From assembly GCA_036924855.1 (NCBI GenBank), contig JBAGRP010000001.1, forward strand, positions 4,960,001-5,024,000: a stretch of 64,000 bases of DNA, written 5' to 3'. The stretch's first letter is position 1. Each line of letters starts with the position of its first letter. Positions 46,104 to 57,027 of the stretch are shown piece after piece. The stretch comes from Nitrobacteraceae bacterium AZCC 2146. GTDB taxonomy: Bacteria > Pseudomonadota > Alphaproteobacteria > Rhizobiales > Xanthobacteraceae. Position numbers and translations under genes: made by a program. The notes beneath the pieces are model-generated. The model had not been told where the DNA came from, did not search any database, and worked only from the letters and a program-made list of their open reading frames with translations.

Positions 46104-47513
46104 TTAAGGGATTTCGTAGACCAACATCTTGTCGGCGATGCCGCGCAGTGCCGCATGCTTCTGGATCGGCGTGATCGACGCCTTCTGCAGGATCGCCTCC
46201 ACCGCATGTGCCGATATCACCGGGCCGGTGACATGGATCGCCTGCGAGGTCGACAGGCCCTGCACCCTGGCTGCGATGTTGACGGTCTGGCCGAAGTAAT
46301 CCTGCCGCTCGTTCAGCATCACAGCAAGGCACGGTCCTTCGTGGATGCCGATTTTGACCACCAGGTCTTTGGTGCCGCGCTCCTCGTTCAGCCTGTCCAT
46401 TGCGGCGCGCATCCGCAGCGCTGCGGCAAGGGCCTGTTCCGGCCTGATGAATGTTGCCATGACGGCATCACCGATGGTCTTCACCACGGCACCGGCTTCC
46501 GAAGAGATGATCTCCAGAAGCGCATGGAAATGCGCGCGCACCAGGTCGAAGGCGGCGAGGTCGCCGACCCGTTCATACAAAGCTGTCGAGCCCTTGAGGT
46601 CGGTGAACAGGAAGGTCAGCGAGGTGATCTTGAGTCGCTGATCGATGTTGAGATTGTCGGCCTTGTAGACGTCGCGAAACGTCTGGTTGGTCAGCATCCT
46701 TTTGGCGGTGAGAAACGGCTTGCGCTTGCCGATCAGGTGATGGAGCCCTTCGGCCGCAACGAACACCGACGGTAGCACCCGCACCTCGGTCTGATTGTCG
46801 AGCGATAGCCGCAGCGGCCCCGGTCGCATCGTGATGGTGCCGGTCGGCGCATGCACCCGGTTGTAGATCAGCGACAAATGCTGGCGCTCCTTGGTCGGTT
46901 CGCCCTGCACGTCGATGAACTGCGCGGCATGGGTCACCGGCTCGAACACGATGACGAACTCCGCCGGCAGTTGCAGCGACATCACCGCCTTTTCATGCGC
47001 GGGCAATTCCATCGCATCGAGCGTCACCTCGTCGGTGAGCGATGTGAACGACTCGCGATTCAGATCGACGCCGGAGCTCCAGAACACCTGCTTGAAATAT
47101 TCCCACAGCGGCAGCGTGTTGGGATCGTGCGCGGCGATGCGCCGGACCCGCGGCGCCACCGTGAAGGCGACCTCGACCTGCTCGTCCACCGACGCCTCGT
47201 AGCCGCAGGCGCACAGCCCGCAATGATAGTCGTCGTGACGCAGCGATTTCAGCGTGCTGTGGGCATCGAGCACGCCGCTGCAGCCCGGACACAGCACGTT
47301 CCAGGTCAGATCGAACAGGCCGAGCCGCGAGGCATGCAGGAAGCCGGAGATCACCCGCTCCTCGTTGAGGCCGGTGGCCGCCGCAAAGTCCAGCACGTTG
47401 ATGCGGTTGAGCTGATGGTCCTCGCCCTCGGCGATCAGCCGCTCGATCGCCTCGGCCACCGCCGGATCGGTGGCCTGCCGCAACGTCGCAAATTGTGCCT
47501 GAATATCGCTCAT
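46104..47513 (-). CDS. Class III adenylate/guanylate cyclase with DUF5939-type N-terminal region
   Basis: 469 aa from ATG 47511-47513 (MSDIQAQFATLRQATDPAV). The N-terminal part has a winged-helix-like segment (NVLDFAAATGLNEERVISGF), then a four-cysteine zinc-ribbon (CPGCSG...HCGLCACG, about residues 75-105). A middle beta-rich region follows, then the catalytic domain from about 290: FLFTDLKGSTALYERVGD (metal Asp), AVVKTIGDAVMATF (second Asp), GIHEGPCLAVMLN and YFGQTVNIAARVQGLS. Makes cAMP or cGMP; no membrane spans, so a soluble sensor-cyclase. Confidence 0.92.
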   Translation of the reverse strand: MSDIQAQFATLRQATDPAVAEAIERLIAEGEDHQLNRINVLDFAAATGLNEERVISGFLHASRLGLFDLTWNVLCPGCSGVLDAHSTLKSLRHDDYHCGLCACGYEASVDEQVEVAFTVAPRVRRIAAHDPNTLPLWEYFKQVFWSSGVDLNRESFTSLTDEVTLDAMELPAHEKAVMSLQLPAEFVIVFEPVTHAAQFIDVQGEPTKERQHLSLIYNRVHAPTGTITMRPGPLRLSLDNQTEVRVLPSVFVAAEGLHHLIGKRKPFLTAKRMLTNQTFRDVYKADNLNIDQRLKITSLTFLFTDLKGSTALYERVGDLAAFDLVRAHFHALLEIISSEAGAVVKTIGDAVMATFIRPEQALAAALRMRAAMDRLNEERGTKDLVVKIGIHEGPCLAVMLNERQDYFGQTVNIAARVQGLSTSQAIHVTGPVISAHAVEAILQKASITPIQKHAALRGIADKMLVYEIP

Positions 47514-47590
47514 GCCCGTGAGTTTAGGCCAAATCCGCGACGCATCCAAGACAGGCAAAGAGCCGACGATGCGCGGAGAGGCCTCGGAAC

Positions 47591-48979
47591 TCAGCGCCGT
47601 TCGATGCGAAACATTGGCGAGCGATCGGGCTGCGTCGTCACCACGCCAATCGGCATCACCGGCTCTGTCTCCAGCAGTTCGACCCGGAACGCACCGACGA
47701 TCTTGGCCAGCGCCAGCGTCGCCTCGACGAGGGCAAAATGCGCACCGATACAGACCCGTGCGCCGACGCCGAACGGCAGATAGGCAAAACGATCCGGCTG
47801 CGGCGCGTCTGGCATGAAGCGCGACGGCATGAAGGCATTGGGTTCGTGCCACAGCTTTTCGTGCCGGTGCAGCAGCCATGGCGCGATCAGGACCACATCG
47901 TTCCTGGCGACTGCCATACCGCCCAGCGTGTCCGGACCGGCGGCCGCGCGTGCGATCAGGAACGCCGGCGGATATAGCCGCATGGTCTCGTCGATCACGG
48001 CGCGGGTGAATTTCAGATGTTCAATATCGAGCGCGCCGTTCGCGCTGGCCGCTTTCGCTTCATCGGCAAGCTGCTGCTGCGTGTCCGGATCCAGTGCCAG
48101 CAGGTACAGCGCCCAGAACAATGCAGTCGCGGTGGTCTCGTGGCCGGCAAGGATCATCGTCGCCACCTGATCGCCAAGTTGCGCGTCGGAAAAGGCCTCG
48201 CCGGTTTCCGGATCGCGCGCCGCGACCATCAGGTCGAACAGGTCGTGCGGCGGCGCGCCCTCATTTTTACCGGCGGCGCGGCGCTCGGCCATCAGCATGG
48301 CGATGAAGCGGGTCCAGCGCTTGCGGAAAAAGTGGCGCGAAATGTCCTGCGGCGTCGGCCAGCCCAGCGGCAGCAGCAGATCGAGAAAATGCGGCCGCGC
48401 CAGATTCGCCCCGTACTCCATCACGAAGCCGCGCAACGCCCTGCCGTGGCGGGCCATCCCGTAGGAAAACATCGTGCGGCCGGCGATCTCCAGCGTCATT
48501 CGCTGCATGATTTCGCGCAGATCGACCGGGCCACTGGCCGCGCCTTGCAATTCGCATATGGTCTCGTCGACCGCCGAGATCATATGCGGCACCAAAGTCA
48601 TCACCGCGCGCGGCGTAAACGCCGGCGCCAGCGTGCGGCGCTGGTATTTCCAGGTGCGGCCTTCGGCGAGCAGCAGGCCTTCGCCCAGCATCGGCCTGAG
48701 CACGCGGATGCCCGCCGGGGTGCGGGTGTAGTTCTCGTAATTATCAACCAGCACATGGCGGATCGCATCGGGGGTATTGAGAATAAAGCTGGCGTGGCCG
48801 AAGAAGCGGCCCTTGATGAGGTCCTCTTCGTAAGCGCGCTGGCCCCAGGTATCGATCGCGCTTCGGCGCATCGCTACCATCCGCCCGAACGGACCCATGT
48901 TTTCAGACGCCCGCGGCGGGCTCGGCGGTACCAGCGGTGCGCGCGGGGCGGGGGCGTCATAGGCTTCGGCGATGCTCAT
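47591..48979 (-). CDS. Cytochrome P450
   Basis: 462-aa P450 monooxygenase. The I-helix oxygen-binding motif is ILAGHETTATALFWALYLL, the ExxR is VIDETMRLYPPAF and the heme-thiolate loop is YLPFGVGARVCIGAHFALVE with Cys near residue 405. KYQRRTLAPAFTPRA is the C-helix WxxxR-equivalent (WKYQRR). The sequence resembles CYP102/4-like fatty-acid hydroxylases in layout. No ferredoxin or reductase gene adjoins, so electrons come from elsewhere. Confidence 0.95.
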   Translation of the reverse strand: MSIAEAYDAPAPRAPLVPPSPPRASENMGPFGRMVAMRRSAIDTWGQRAYEEDLIKGRFFGHASFILNTPDAIRHVLVDNYENYTRTPAGIRVLRPMLGEGLLLAEGRTWKYQRRTLAPAFTPRAVMTLVPHMISAVDETICELQGAASGPVDLREIMQRMTLEIAGRTMFSYGMARHGRALRGFVMEYGANLARPHFLDLLLPLGWPTPQDISRHFFRKRWTRFIAMLMAERRAAGKNEGAPPHDLFDLMVAARDPETGEAFSDAQLGDQVATMILAGHETTATALFWALYLLALDPDTQQQLADEAKAASANGALDIEHLKFTRAVIDETMRLYPPAFLIARAAAGPDTLGGMAVARNDVVLIAPWLLHRHEKLWHEPNAFMPSRFMPDAPQPDRFAYLPFGVGARVCIGAHFALVEATLALAKIVGAFRVELLETEPVMPIGVVTTQPDRSPMFRIERR

Positions 48980-49033
48980 GAAACTCTCGCAGTTCCGAAC
49001 TGTGACCGGAGCAATACCGAGAGATTGGACCGT

Positions 49034-49061
49034 TAAATCCGGGCGTCAAGAAGGCGCCCGG
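49034..49061 (-). terminator. Hairpin after the esterase gene
   Basis: CCGGGCG (49039-49045) and CGCCCGG (49055-49061) with a 9-nt loop, followed on the minus strand by ATTTAAC. It separates the esterase stop (49075) from the P450 start (48979). Confidence 0.5.
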
Positions 49062-49074
49062 TTTCTACGGGATT

Positions 49075-50448
49075 TCAGTCGGTAAACTCGGCGACCGAGA
49101 TCCGGTTCTCTGCCGCCGGCCAGGCCCGGGCCACGATTCGTTCCTGATTGCACAGCGCCACCACCGGCCGGCCGAGCTCCGCGGCAGGAAGCCTGACTGC
49201 CGTCAGCGAATCCGTTGGTACCCCGGATTTCACGTCGGTCGGCTCCTTGCCGTCGAGCAGCACGATATCGCGTGGCAGGCCGAAATAGCCGCGTACCCGC
49301 GACATCATCACCACTGCACCGGCGCCGGTATCGGCAGGTCCGAGCGCACGACCCGCTCGCAAATGCACGACGTCGGAAGAGCGCGGAAATGGCGAGCGGT
49401 AGAAATGCGTGGTCGGCGATCCCGCCGACGTCAGCACGATTTCCAGCGGCCAGATCGGCTCGACCTGTGCTGGCCCCCAGCGGCCATCGGCACTGGTGCG
49501 CGATGCATGGATCGCACCGCCGATCCGCTCGCCGTTGTCGGGTGACACGCGAAAAACCTCCACCGAGGCGTCCGCGACCGGCCGGTTGGTCGGCACGCCG
49601 CCGGGCGTACCGGTGACGAGGCCGCTGAGCGTCACGGCCGCTTCCGGTACGATTGCGATGCGCGCAGGCTCGCGGCCGGTGATGAATTTATAAATCTCGC
49701 GAAAGGCGCGAGGATGAAAGCCGGTCTCGCGATGATCGAGCGTGCCGAGAACGAGGTTGGTCGCACCACGCAGGGCAGGGCCTTCGAAGGTGATGCCGGT
49801 CGGCGTGCCGGGCTTGCCAATGAGGCGGCCATCGGGCTGGGCATATTTGTCGCTGCCGTCGCTCCGCAGCGTCAGAAATGCCGTGCCGTCGGTGACTTCG
49901 GACTCGCCCTCGTTCAACCCGCGCAAAAACGGCCCGTGGCCGTTGAATTCGTTGCCGAGACTGTCGTCCCAAGCGAAGACGCCATGATTGGGCACGCCGC
50001 ACAACACGGCATGGCTGACATCGGTGCCGCCGCCCATCTTGATAAAACTGCGGACCGGGTTGCCGCCGCGCGAATTGGCAACCAGCGCCACGCGCGGCGC
50101 GCCGGTGCGGCGCTTCAACTCGGCGATGGCGTCGCCGAGTTCGCGGCGCTGTTGTGTGGTGGAGGACCGGTTTGGCTGCTCAACGGCATCGTCGGTGGGC
50201 GCCAAGGGATCGGTGAAATTGATCGCCATCATGCGGTCGCGTGCGATGCCGTTGGATTCCATCCGCCACAACTGGGTCATCCAGAGTGCGGCGTGGTCGC
50301 CATTGCCGTGCACGAACAGGATCGGCGGGGTATTGGACGGCACTGACGGCGAGGTGCCGCTCTGCGCTGCGGCGCGGGATCCGATGCTGCTGACCGCCAG
50401 GGGCAGCGCAGCAGCGCCCATCAGAATCGTCCGCCGTGATACGCTCAT
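49075..50448 (-). CDS. Tat-exported lipase/esterase-like hydrolase
   Basis: 457 aa. N-terminal MSVSRRTILMGAAALPLAVS is a twin-arginine signal ending at AAAQ. The alpha/beta core begins NTPPILFVHGNGDHAALWM; the nucleophile elbow reads VALVANSRGGNPVRSF, so N-S-R-G-G replaces G-x-S-x-G. LCGVPNHGVFA and ATNLVLGTLDHRETGFHPRA (His) follow. From about 285 a beta-sandwich, carbohydrate-binding/CNA-B-like domain (AAVTLSGLVTGTPGG, PVADASVEVFRV) is present. Probably an extracellular or periplasmic esterase of lipids or polyesters. Confidence 0.82.
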   Translation of the reverse strand: MSVSRRTILMGAAALPLAVSSIGSRAAAQSGTSPSVPSNTPPILFVHGNGDHAALWMTQLWRMESNGIARDRMMAINFTDPLAPTDDAVEQPNRSSTTQQRRELGDAIAELKRRTGAPRVALVANSRGGNPVRSFIKMGGGTDVSHAVLCGVPNHGVFAWDDSLGNEFNGHGPFLRGLNEGESEVTDGTAFLTLRSDGSDKYAQPDGRLIGKPGTPTGITFEGPALRGATNLVLGTLDHRETGFHPRAFREIYKFITGREPARIAIVPEAAVTLSGLVTGTPGGVPTNRPVADASVEVFRVSPDNGERIGGAIHASRTSADGRWGPAQVEPIWPLEIVLTSAGSPTTHFYRSPFPRSSDVVHLRAGRALGPADTGAGAVVMMSRVRGYFGLPRDIVLLDGKEPTDVKSGVPTDSLTAVRLPAAELGRPVVALCNQERIVARAWPAAENRISVAEFTD

Positions 50449-50612
50449 CCTGTGACCTCCCGAATCTCATTTTCTCGATGCTACTCGCGCCTGACTGGCG
50501 CGGATACCGATGCTGCCACTGGACAGCCAGGGAGATTCACAGGCATCACATTGTGATGACCGGCGGGTGACGCGCCGGTGGATCGACAAGCTTCGCCAGA
50601 AAGCGGCAGGGG

Positions 50613-52301
50613 ATGATGACGCAGACGCCGAGACAACCGATGTTCGCCGCCGACAGTGTTGCGGCGCCGCTGCGTTTTCCGGTGTTCCGGCGGATCTGGC
50701 TGGCCAGCCTGCTGTCCAATCTCGGCCTGATGATCCAGAGCGTCGGTGCGGCGTGGGCGATGACGCAGATGACGGCGTCGGCCGATAAGGTCGCTTTGGT
50801 TCAGACCGCCTTGATGCTGCCGATCATGCTGATCTCGATGCCGGCTGGCGCCGTTGCCGACATGTACGATCGTCGCGTCGTGTCGCTGGTCTCGCTGGCT
50901 ATTGCGCTGGTCGGCGCGACTGCGTTGACGGTGCTGGACTGGATCGGCGCGGTGACGCCGAACCTCCTGCTGGCATTCTGCTTCATTGTCGGCAGCGGCA
51001 TGGCACTGTTTGGCCCAGCCTGGCAATCGTCGGTGGGCGAGCAGGTGCCGCCGGAGAATTTGCCGTCAGCCGTGGCGCTGAACGGTATCAGCTACAATAT
51101 CGCGCGCTCCTTTGGGCCGGCGATCGGCGGCATCGTGGTCGCCACCGCCGGCGCGGTCGCGGCTTTTGCGGCCAATGCCGTGCTCTACATTCCGCTGCTG
51201 GTGGTGCTTTTCCTGTGGCGCCGCAACACCGAGGTCTCACGGTTGCCACGGGAGCGGCTGAGCCGGGCGATCGTCTCGGGCGTGCGCTACATCGCCAATT
51301 CGCCGTCGATCCGCATCGTGCTGACGCGCACGCTGATTACCGGCATCTGCGGTGGTTCGGTGTCAGCCCTGATGCCGCTGGTGGCGCGCGACCTCTTGCA
51401 TGGCGGGGCGCAGACCTACGGCATTATGCTCGGCGCCTTTGGCATGGGCGCGGTAATCGGCGCGCTGAACATCGGCGAGGTCCGCAAGCGGCTCAGTGGC
51501 GAGGCCTCGATCCGCGCCTGCGCGTTGATCATGGGCGTCGCCATTGCTGTCATCGCGGTGAGCCACGAGCCGGTGCTGACAGCAGCGGCGCTGGTAGTGG
51601 CGGGATCGGTGTGGATGCTCGCGGTGGCCTTGTTCAATATCGGCGTGCAGCTCTCGGCACCGCGCTGGGTCGCCGGGCGATCACTCGCCGCGTTCCAGGC
51701 CGCGATTGCCGGCGGCATCGCGATCGGAAGCTGGGGCTGGGGTCGTCTCACTGACAGCGTCGGCGTCGAGATGGCGCTGCTGGTGTCGGGCGCGGCGATG
51801 TTCGCCTCGCCGCTGTTCGGGCTGTGGCTGAAGATGCCGCCGATCGGCGCGCGCGACGAGGACGCCGGGATGCTCGCCGATCCCGAGGTTCAGCTTCCTT
51901 TGACCGGGCGCAGCGGCCCGCTGGTGGTGGAGATCGAATACCGCGTCGATCAGGAGAGTGCCCGCGCTTTCCACGGCGTGATGCAGGACGTTCAACTCAG
52001 CCGCCAGCGCAACGGTGCCTATGGCTGGTCGATTGCCCGTGACATCGCCGATCCCGAACTCTGGACCGAGCGCTATCATTGCCCGACCTGGCTGGACTTT
52101 TTGCGGCAACGCAATCGCTCGACCCAGTCCGAGCGCGCACTGTATCAGCGCGCAGTCGACTTCCATCTCGGTCCTGATCCGATCCGCGTGCGTCGCATGC
52201 TGGAGCGTCCGTTCGGTTCGGTGCGCTGGAAGGACGATACGCCGGACCGTGCCGCCAATGAGGTGCTGCCGGTTTCGACGCCCGCGGGCAGTAGCAGCTG
52301 A
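50613..52301 (+). CDS. MFS transporter of the MFS_3 (EntS-like) type
   Basis: 562-aa transporter; the first 400 residues are 11-12 hydrophobic spans (FPVFRRIWLASLLSNLGLMI; GAVADMYDRRVVSLVSLAIA is the inter-TM2/3 loop). SSVGEQVPPENLPSAVALNG and RSFGPAIGGIVVA are family segments. After about residue 430 a soluble C-terminal domain (PLVVEIEYRVDQESARAFHG, YHCPTWLDFLRQRNRSTQSE) resembles the ABM-like tail seen in MFS_3 proteins. Relatives export siderophores or drugs; none is encoded nearby. Ends 3 bp from the convergent Cys-rich gene. Confidence 0.9.
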   Translation: MMTQTPRQPMFAADSVAAPLRFPVFRRIWLASLLSNLGLMIQSVGAAWAMTQMTASADKVALVQTALMLPIMLISMPAGAVADMYDRRVVSLVSLAIALVGATALTVLDWIGAVTPNLLLAFCFIVGSGMALFGPAWQSSVGEQVPPENLPSAVALNGISYNIARSFGPAIGGIVVATAGAVAAFAANAVLYIPLLVVLFLWRRNTEVSRLPRERLSRAIVSGVRYIANSPSIRIVLTRTLITGICGGSVSALMPLVARDLLHGGAQTYGIMLGAFGMGAVIGALNIGEVRKRLSGEASIRACALIMGVAIAVIAVSHEPVLTAAALVVAGSVWMLAVALFNIGVQLSAPRWVAGRSLAAFQAAIAGGIAIGSWGWGRLTDSVGVEMALLVSGAAMFASPLFGLWLKMPPIGARDEDAGMLADPEVQLPLTGRSGPLVVEIEYRVDQESARAFHGVMQDVQLSRQRNGAYGWSIARDIADPELWTERYHCPTWLDFLRQRNRSTQSERALYQRAVDFHLGPDPIRVRRMLERPFGSVRWKDDTPDRAANEVLPVSTPAGSSS

Positions 52302-52304
52302 CGC

Positions 52305-52523
52305 TTACTGGCCGTTGTCGGCCAATACCTTGGCGCAGGCCTTGCTGAGCCGTTCGCGATGTTCTTTCAGGCAGCTGAGCACGACCATGTCGCCGTCATT
52401 CATCTTGGCGCGGCAGAAGCGCGAGACATCGCGCGCGCAGGCCGATTGATTCATGCCAGCCCCGCTTTGTGCCGAGGCGGCCGAAGCGATCAGCAGAAAA
52501 GGAACGATCAAAAGTTTGTTCAT
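52305..52523 (-). CDS. Small exported cysteine-rich-repeat protein
   Basis: 72 aa with signal peptide MNKLLIVPFLLIASAASA. The mature part has four cysteines in the GLG1-type pattern (ACARDVSRFC...VVLSCLKEHRERLSKAC), probably two disulfides. Such small periplasmic proteins are common in Bradyrhizobium relatives; role unknown. It faces the MFS gene, with 3 bp between stop codons and no room for a separate terminator. proB lies 42 bp beyond its opposite side on the same strand upstream. Confidence 0.82.
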   Translation of the reverse strand: MNKLLIVPFLLIASAASAQSGAGMNQSACARDVSRFCRAKMNDGDMVVLSCLKEHRERLSKACAKVLADNGQ

Positions 52524-52564
52524 GAAATAGGCCTCCCGGGTATTTATTCGGATTGCGGCCGATT

Positions 52565-53695
52565 CTAACCCGGCGCGACGCCGATCACGAGGTCGTCGCG
52601 GTGGATCATTTCGGCGCGGCCGCTGATGCCCAGGATGACCATCACGTCGGGCGAGGAGTGGCCCTTGATCTTCTCGGCGTCCTCGGCGTCGTAAGCGACA
52701 AGGCCGCGGCCGATTTCATGCGTATCCGGCCCGCGCACCACCACAGCGTCGCCTCGGGCGAACTGGCCATCGACACGGATCACGCCGGCCGGTAGCAGGC
52801 TCTTGCCGGCGCGCAGCGCGGTCACAGCGCCGGCGTCGATGGTCAGCGTGCCCTTCGGCTCAAGTGAGCCGGCAATCCATCGTTTTCGCGCCGTGACGGG
52901 ATTGGCCGGCGTCAGAAACCAGGTGCAGCGGCCGCCGTCGGCAATCGCCTGCAGCGGGTGTTCGATCTTGCCCGACGCGATCAGCATATGGGTGCCGGCG
53001 GTGGTCGCGATCTTTGCCGCCTCGATTTTGGTGTACATGCCGCCGCGCGACAGTTCGGACTCGGCTGCGCCCGCCATCGCTTCGATCTCGGCGGTGACCG
53101 ACTCTACAATCGGTATCAGCTTCGCATCCGGATTGGCGCCGGGTGGCGCAGTGTAGAGGCCGTCGATATCGGACAGCAGCACCAGCAGGTCGGCTGACGC
53201 CATGGTGGCGACGCGCGCGGCGAGGCGGTCGTTGTCGCCATAGCGGATTTCGTTGGTGGCGACGGTGTCGTTCTCGTTGATGACCGGCACCGCGCGCCAT
53301 TCCAGCAGCTTGGCGATGGTGGAGCGCGCATTGAGATAGCGGCGGCGCTCCTCGGTGTCCTGCAGCGTCACCAGGATCTGTCCGGCGCCGATGCCGTGAT
53401 GGCCCAGCACCTCCGACCAGATCCGTGCCAGCGCGATCTGTCCGACGGCGGCGGCGGCCTGGCTCTCTTCCAGCTTCAGCGTGCCGCGGGGAAGTTTCAG
53501 GCGGCTGCGGCCGAGCGCGATCGAGCCAGAGGAGACGACCAGGACGTCGCGGCCATCGGCATGAAGTTTCGCGATGTCGGCGGCGAGTGCCGTCAGCCAG
53601 GCCGACTTCACCTCGCCGGCTGCGGAATCGATCAGCAGCGACGAGCCGACCTTGATGACGATGCGGCGGAAATTTTTCAGTTTGGGGCGCGACAT
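52565..53695 (-). CDS. proB: Glutamate 5-kinase
   Basis: First step of proline synthesis: glutamate plus ATP to glutamyl-5-phosphate. 376 aa with amino-acid-kinase domain ([90 protein letters not shown]) and C-terminal PUA domain from about 280 ([28 protein letters not shown]). Downstream of obgE with a 49-bp gap, the usual alphaproteobacterial order. proA is not in the window. Confidence 0.97.
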   Translation of the reverse strand: MSRPKLKNFRRIVIKVGSSLLIDSAAGEVKSAWLTALAADIAKLHADGRDVLVVSSGSIALGRSRLKLPRGTLKLEESQAAAAVGQIALARIWSEVLGHHGIGAGQILVTLQDTEERRRYLNARSTIAKLLEWRAVPVINENDTVATNEIRYGDNDRLAARVATMASADLLVLLSDIDGLYTAPPGANPDAKLIPIVESVTAEIEAMAGAAESELSRGGMYTKIEAAKIATTAGTHMLIASGKIEHPLQAIADGGRCTWFLTPANPVTARKRWIAGSLEPKGTLTIDAGAVTALRAGKSLLPAGVIRVDGQFARGDAVVVRGPDTHEIGRGLVAYDAEDAEKIKGHSSPDVMVILGISGRAEMIHRDDLVIGVAPG

Positions 53696-53744
53696 GTCAG
53701 GGCTTTGGCGAAGGGGTGTGGCGTTCGGGCGGTGGCGACGCAGG

Positions 53745-54896
<1,152 letters not shown>

Positions 54897-54965
54897 CTAA
54901 AGGACGCACACCGCTGTTAACCAAGTCCCGCCGTCCCGGGCTCTTCCCTACAGGCTGATATAGGC

Positions 54966-55877
54966 ATGTTTGCGACCATTTCGACCGCTGCGGACAACCG
55001 CGCTGCCAGGCTGGCCGGTATCGGCCTGATGCTGGCAGGCATCTGCATGTTCTCGTGCGGCGACGCGATCGGCAAATTCCTCGTCGGCACCTATTCGGTC
55101 GGCCAGTTGATGCTGCTGCGCGCTTGCGCCGCGCTGGTACTGCTGTCGCCGTCGATCTGGCGGCACCGCGCGGAATTCCTGCAGCTGGAGCGTCCGGTCC
55201 TGCAGGTCATCCGTGTGGTGCTGTCGACGCTGGAGGTTGCGGCATTCTTCTGGGCGGCGGCCTATCTGCCGCTCGCCGATGTCATCACCTACTATCTGGC
55301 GTGCCCGATCTTCGTCACAGCGGGATCGGCGATCTTCCTGCGCGAACCGGTGGGCTGGCGGCGCTGGAGCGCCGTCGTGGTCGGGTTCTGCGGCGTGCTG
55401 ATCGCGCTGCAGCCGTCGGCGCAGACCATTACCTGGCCGGCGCTGATCGCCTTGTGCGGCAGCGCCTCGTTCGCGGCATTGATGCTGATCACGCGGTCGC
55501 TGCGCGGCGCGCCGGATGTGGTGCTGGCCACTACGCAGTTCATGGGTACCTTCACTTTCGGCGCGATCCTGACGCCGCTCACCTGGCTGACGCCGTCTCT
55601 GCGCGATCTGGGCTTTTTCTTTCTCGCCGGCGGCGTGTCGGTGGTGGCGCTGCTCTGCGTCAATCGTTCGCTGAAACTGGCGCCGGCCAGCGTCGTGGTG
55701 CCGTATCAATATTCGATGATCATCTGGGCCGTGATGTTCGGCTACCTGGTATTTGGCGAATTGCCATCAATGGCGACGATCGTCGGTGCCGCGATCATCA
55801 TCGCTGCCGGGCTCTACATCTTCCTGCGCGAGCAGAAGCTCGGAAAGATCGAAGCCGAAGTGAGCCCGCCGGTGTGA
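54966..55877 (+). CDS. DMT-superfamily transporter (EamA)
   Basis: 303-aa membrane protein with ten hydrophobic segments forming two EamA repeats: about 16-150 (GIGLMLAGICMFSCGDAIGK, VVLSTLEVAAFFWAAAYLPL) and 155-290 (LIALCGSASFAALMLITRSL, VPYQYSMIIWAVMFGYLVFG). Likely a metabolite exporter; substrate unknown. Divergent from obgE and inserted, with the GNAT gene, between obgE and rpmA. Followed 3 bp later by a family A palindrome. Confidence 0.9.
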   Translation: MFATISTAADNRAARLAGIGLMLAGICMFSCGDAIGKFLVGTYSVGQLMLLRACAALVLLSPSIWRHRAEFLQLERPVLQVIRVVLSTLEVAAFFWAAAYLPLADVITYYLACPIFVTAGSAIFLREPVGWRRWSAVVVGFCGVLIALQPSAQTITWPALIALCGSASFAALMLITRSLRGAPDVVLATTQFMGTFTFGAILTPLTWLTPSLRDLGFFFLAGGVSVVALLCVNRSLKLAPASVVVPYQYSMIIWAVMFGYLVFGELPSMATIVGAAIIIAAGLYIFLREQKLGKIEAEVSPPV

Positions 55878-55880
55878 ATT

Positions 55881-55960
55881 CGTCATTGCGAGCGTAGCGA
55901 AGCAATCCAACCTCGGGAAACGGCTGGATTGCTTCGTCGCAAGTGCTCCTCGCAATGACG
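55881..55960. repeat. REP-like palindrome, family A copy 3
   Basis: CGTCATTGCGAGCGTAGCGA and AGCAATCCAACC at the left; GCTGGATTGCTTCGTCG and GTGCTCCTCGCAATGACG at the right. Same family as 20288 and 23425. Located between the convergent DMT transporter and GNAT genes. Confidence 0.85.
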
Positions 55961-55967
55961 AGAGAAG

Positions 55968-56564
55968 TTATCGCTCCCTTCGCGTCGAATTGCTCCAGCT
56001 CTTCAGCGACGCCCAGACGCCGCGGTTGAGCCGGAAACAATCCACCGGGGTCGATGAGCCGATCGCTTCGAAGCGGTGCAGTTCGACGCCGCTCCACTGG
56101 AAGCCGCACTTCTCCAGGATATTTCGCGAGGCTGGATTGGCGACGCGGGCGCCCGAGATCAGGTGCTCGACGTCGAATTCTTCAAACGTGAAATCGATCA
56201 CCGCGCGCGCAGCCTCGGTGGCAAAGCCCTGGCCCCAATGATCGACGCCGAGCCAGTAACCGAGCTCTGGCGTCTCAGGCGCGCGCCAGTCGACGCCGAC
56301 CATGCCGACGGGCTGGCGGTCGAGCTCGATCAGGAACACGGTTTCACTGTTCGCATCACCGAGCGAATTGACGAACTGCACGGCATGATCCTGCAGATAG
56401 GGATAAGGCAGGCGGCGGGTGTTTTCCGCGATGCGCCGGTCGTTGGCCAGGCGCGAAATGGCTTTTACGTCCGCGAGCGTCGGCTTGCGTAAGCTTAGCC
56501 GTTCGGTCTCGAGGACGCAGCCTCTGGTCTCTCGCAGTGTCGGGGTCGGGATATCCTGCAGCAT
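55968..56564 (-). CDS. GNAT-family N-acetyltransferase (RimJ/RimL type)
   Basis: 198 aa. RimJ-type opening LETERLSLRKPTLADVKAIS, acetyl-CoA region ELGYWLGVDHWGQGFATEAA followed by RAVIDFTFEEFDVEHLISGA, and NPASRNILEKCGFQWSG. Could acetylate a ribosomal protein or small molecule. It lies about 130 bp after rpmA on the same strand, but a terminator separates them. The C-terminus ends in basic residues near the repeat. Confidence 0.88.
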   Translation of the reverse strand: MLQDIPTPTLRETRGCVLETERLSLRKPTLADVKAISRLANDRRIAENTRRLPYPYLQDHAVQFVNSLGDANSETVFLIELDRQPVGMVGVDWRAPETPELGYWLGVDHWGQGFATEAARAVIDFTFEEFDVEHLISGARVANPASRNILEKCGFQWSGVELHRFEAIGSSTPVDCFRLNRGVWASLKSWSNSTRRER

Positions 56565-56591
56565 CTCGGGCTCCTTGGCGCAAACAGCGCA

Positions 56592-56628
56592 CCAAACGAA
56601 AAGAGGGAGGCCGGTTTCCCGCCTCCCC
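56592..56628 (-). terminator. Terminator of rplU-rpmA
   Basis: On the minus strand GGGAGGC (56627-56621) pairs with GCCTCCC (56611-56605), then TCTTTTCGTTT. It lies 65 bp after the rpmA stop, closing the ribosomal protein unit before the GNAT gene. Confidence 0.75.
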
Positions 56629-56692
56629 CTTGGAGCCTCTTTGGCGTCCGCGGGTTCAACAGGACCCGGCGGACTCCAATGTGTCCACCGTT

Positions 56693-56965
56693 TTACTCGG
56701 CCGCGGCTTCGAGAATCGGGAGAACCGATACGAAGGTGCGGCCGTTGCCTTTGGCGCGAAACTGCACGTGGCCTTCGACCTTGGCGAACAGGGTATGGTC
56801 GGTGCCCATGCCGACATTAAGGCCGGGATGCCAGGTGGTTCCGCGCTGACGCGCAATGATGTTACCGGGGATCACGCGCTCGCCGCCGTAGGCCTTGATT
56901 CCGAGGCGTTTGCCTGCCGAATCACGACCGTTTCGCGATGAACCGCCTGCTTTTTTGTGAGCCAT
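56693..56965 (-). CDS. rpmA: 50S ribosomal protein L27
   Basis: 90 aa. [20 protein letters not shown] at the N-terminus reaches the peptidyl-transferase centre; [20 protein letters not shown] and [20 protein letters not shown] are diagnostic. The start is the conserved MAHKK without the cleavable leader found in Firmicutes. 62 bp after rplU on the same strand; terminator follows. Confidence 0.98.
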   Translation of the reverse strand: MAHKKAGGSSRNGRDSAGKRLGIKAYGGERVIPGNIIARQRGTTWHPGLNVGMGTDHTLFAKVEGHVQFRAKGNGRTFVSVLPILEAAAE

Positions 56966-57027
56966 GGCCCGTCTCCAATTTCGAGTAGATCTAGATCAAT
57001 TCCTTGACGGAATTATCTCACTAATTC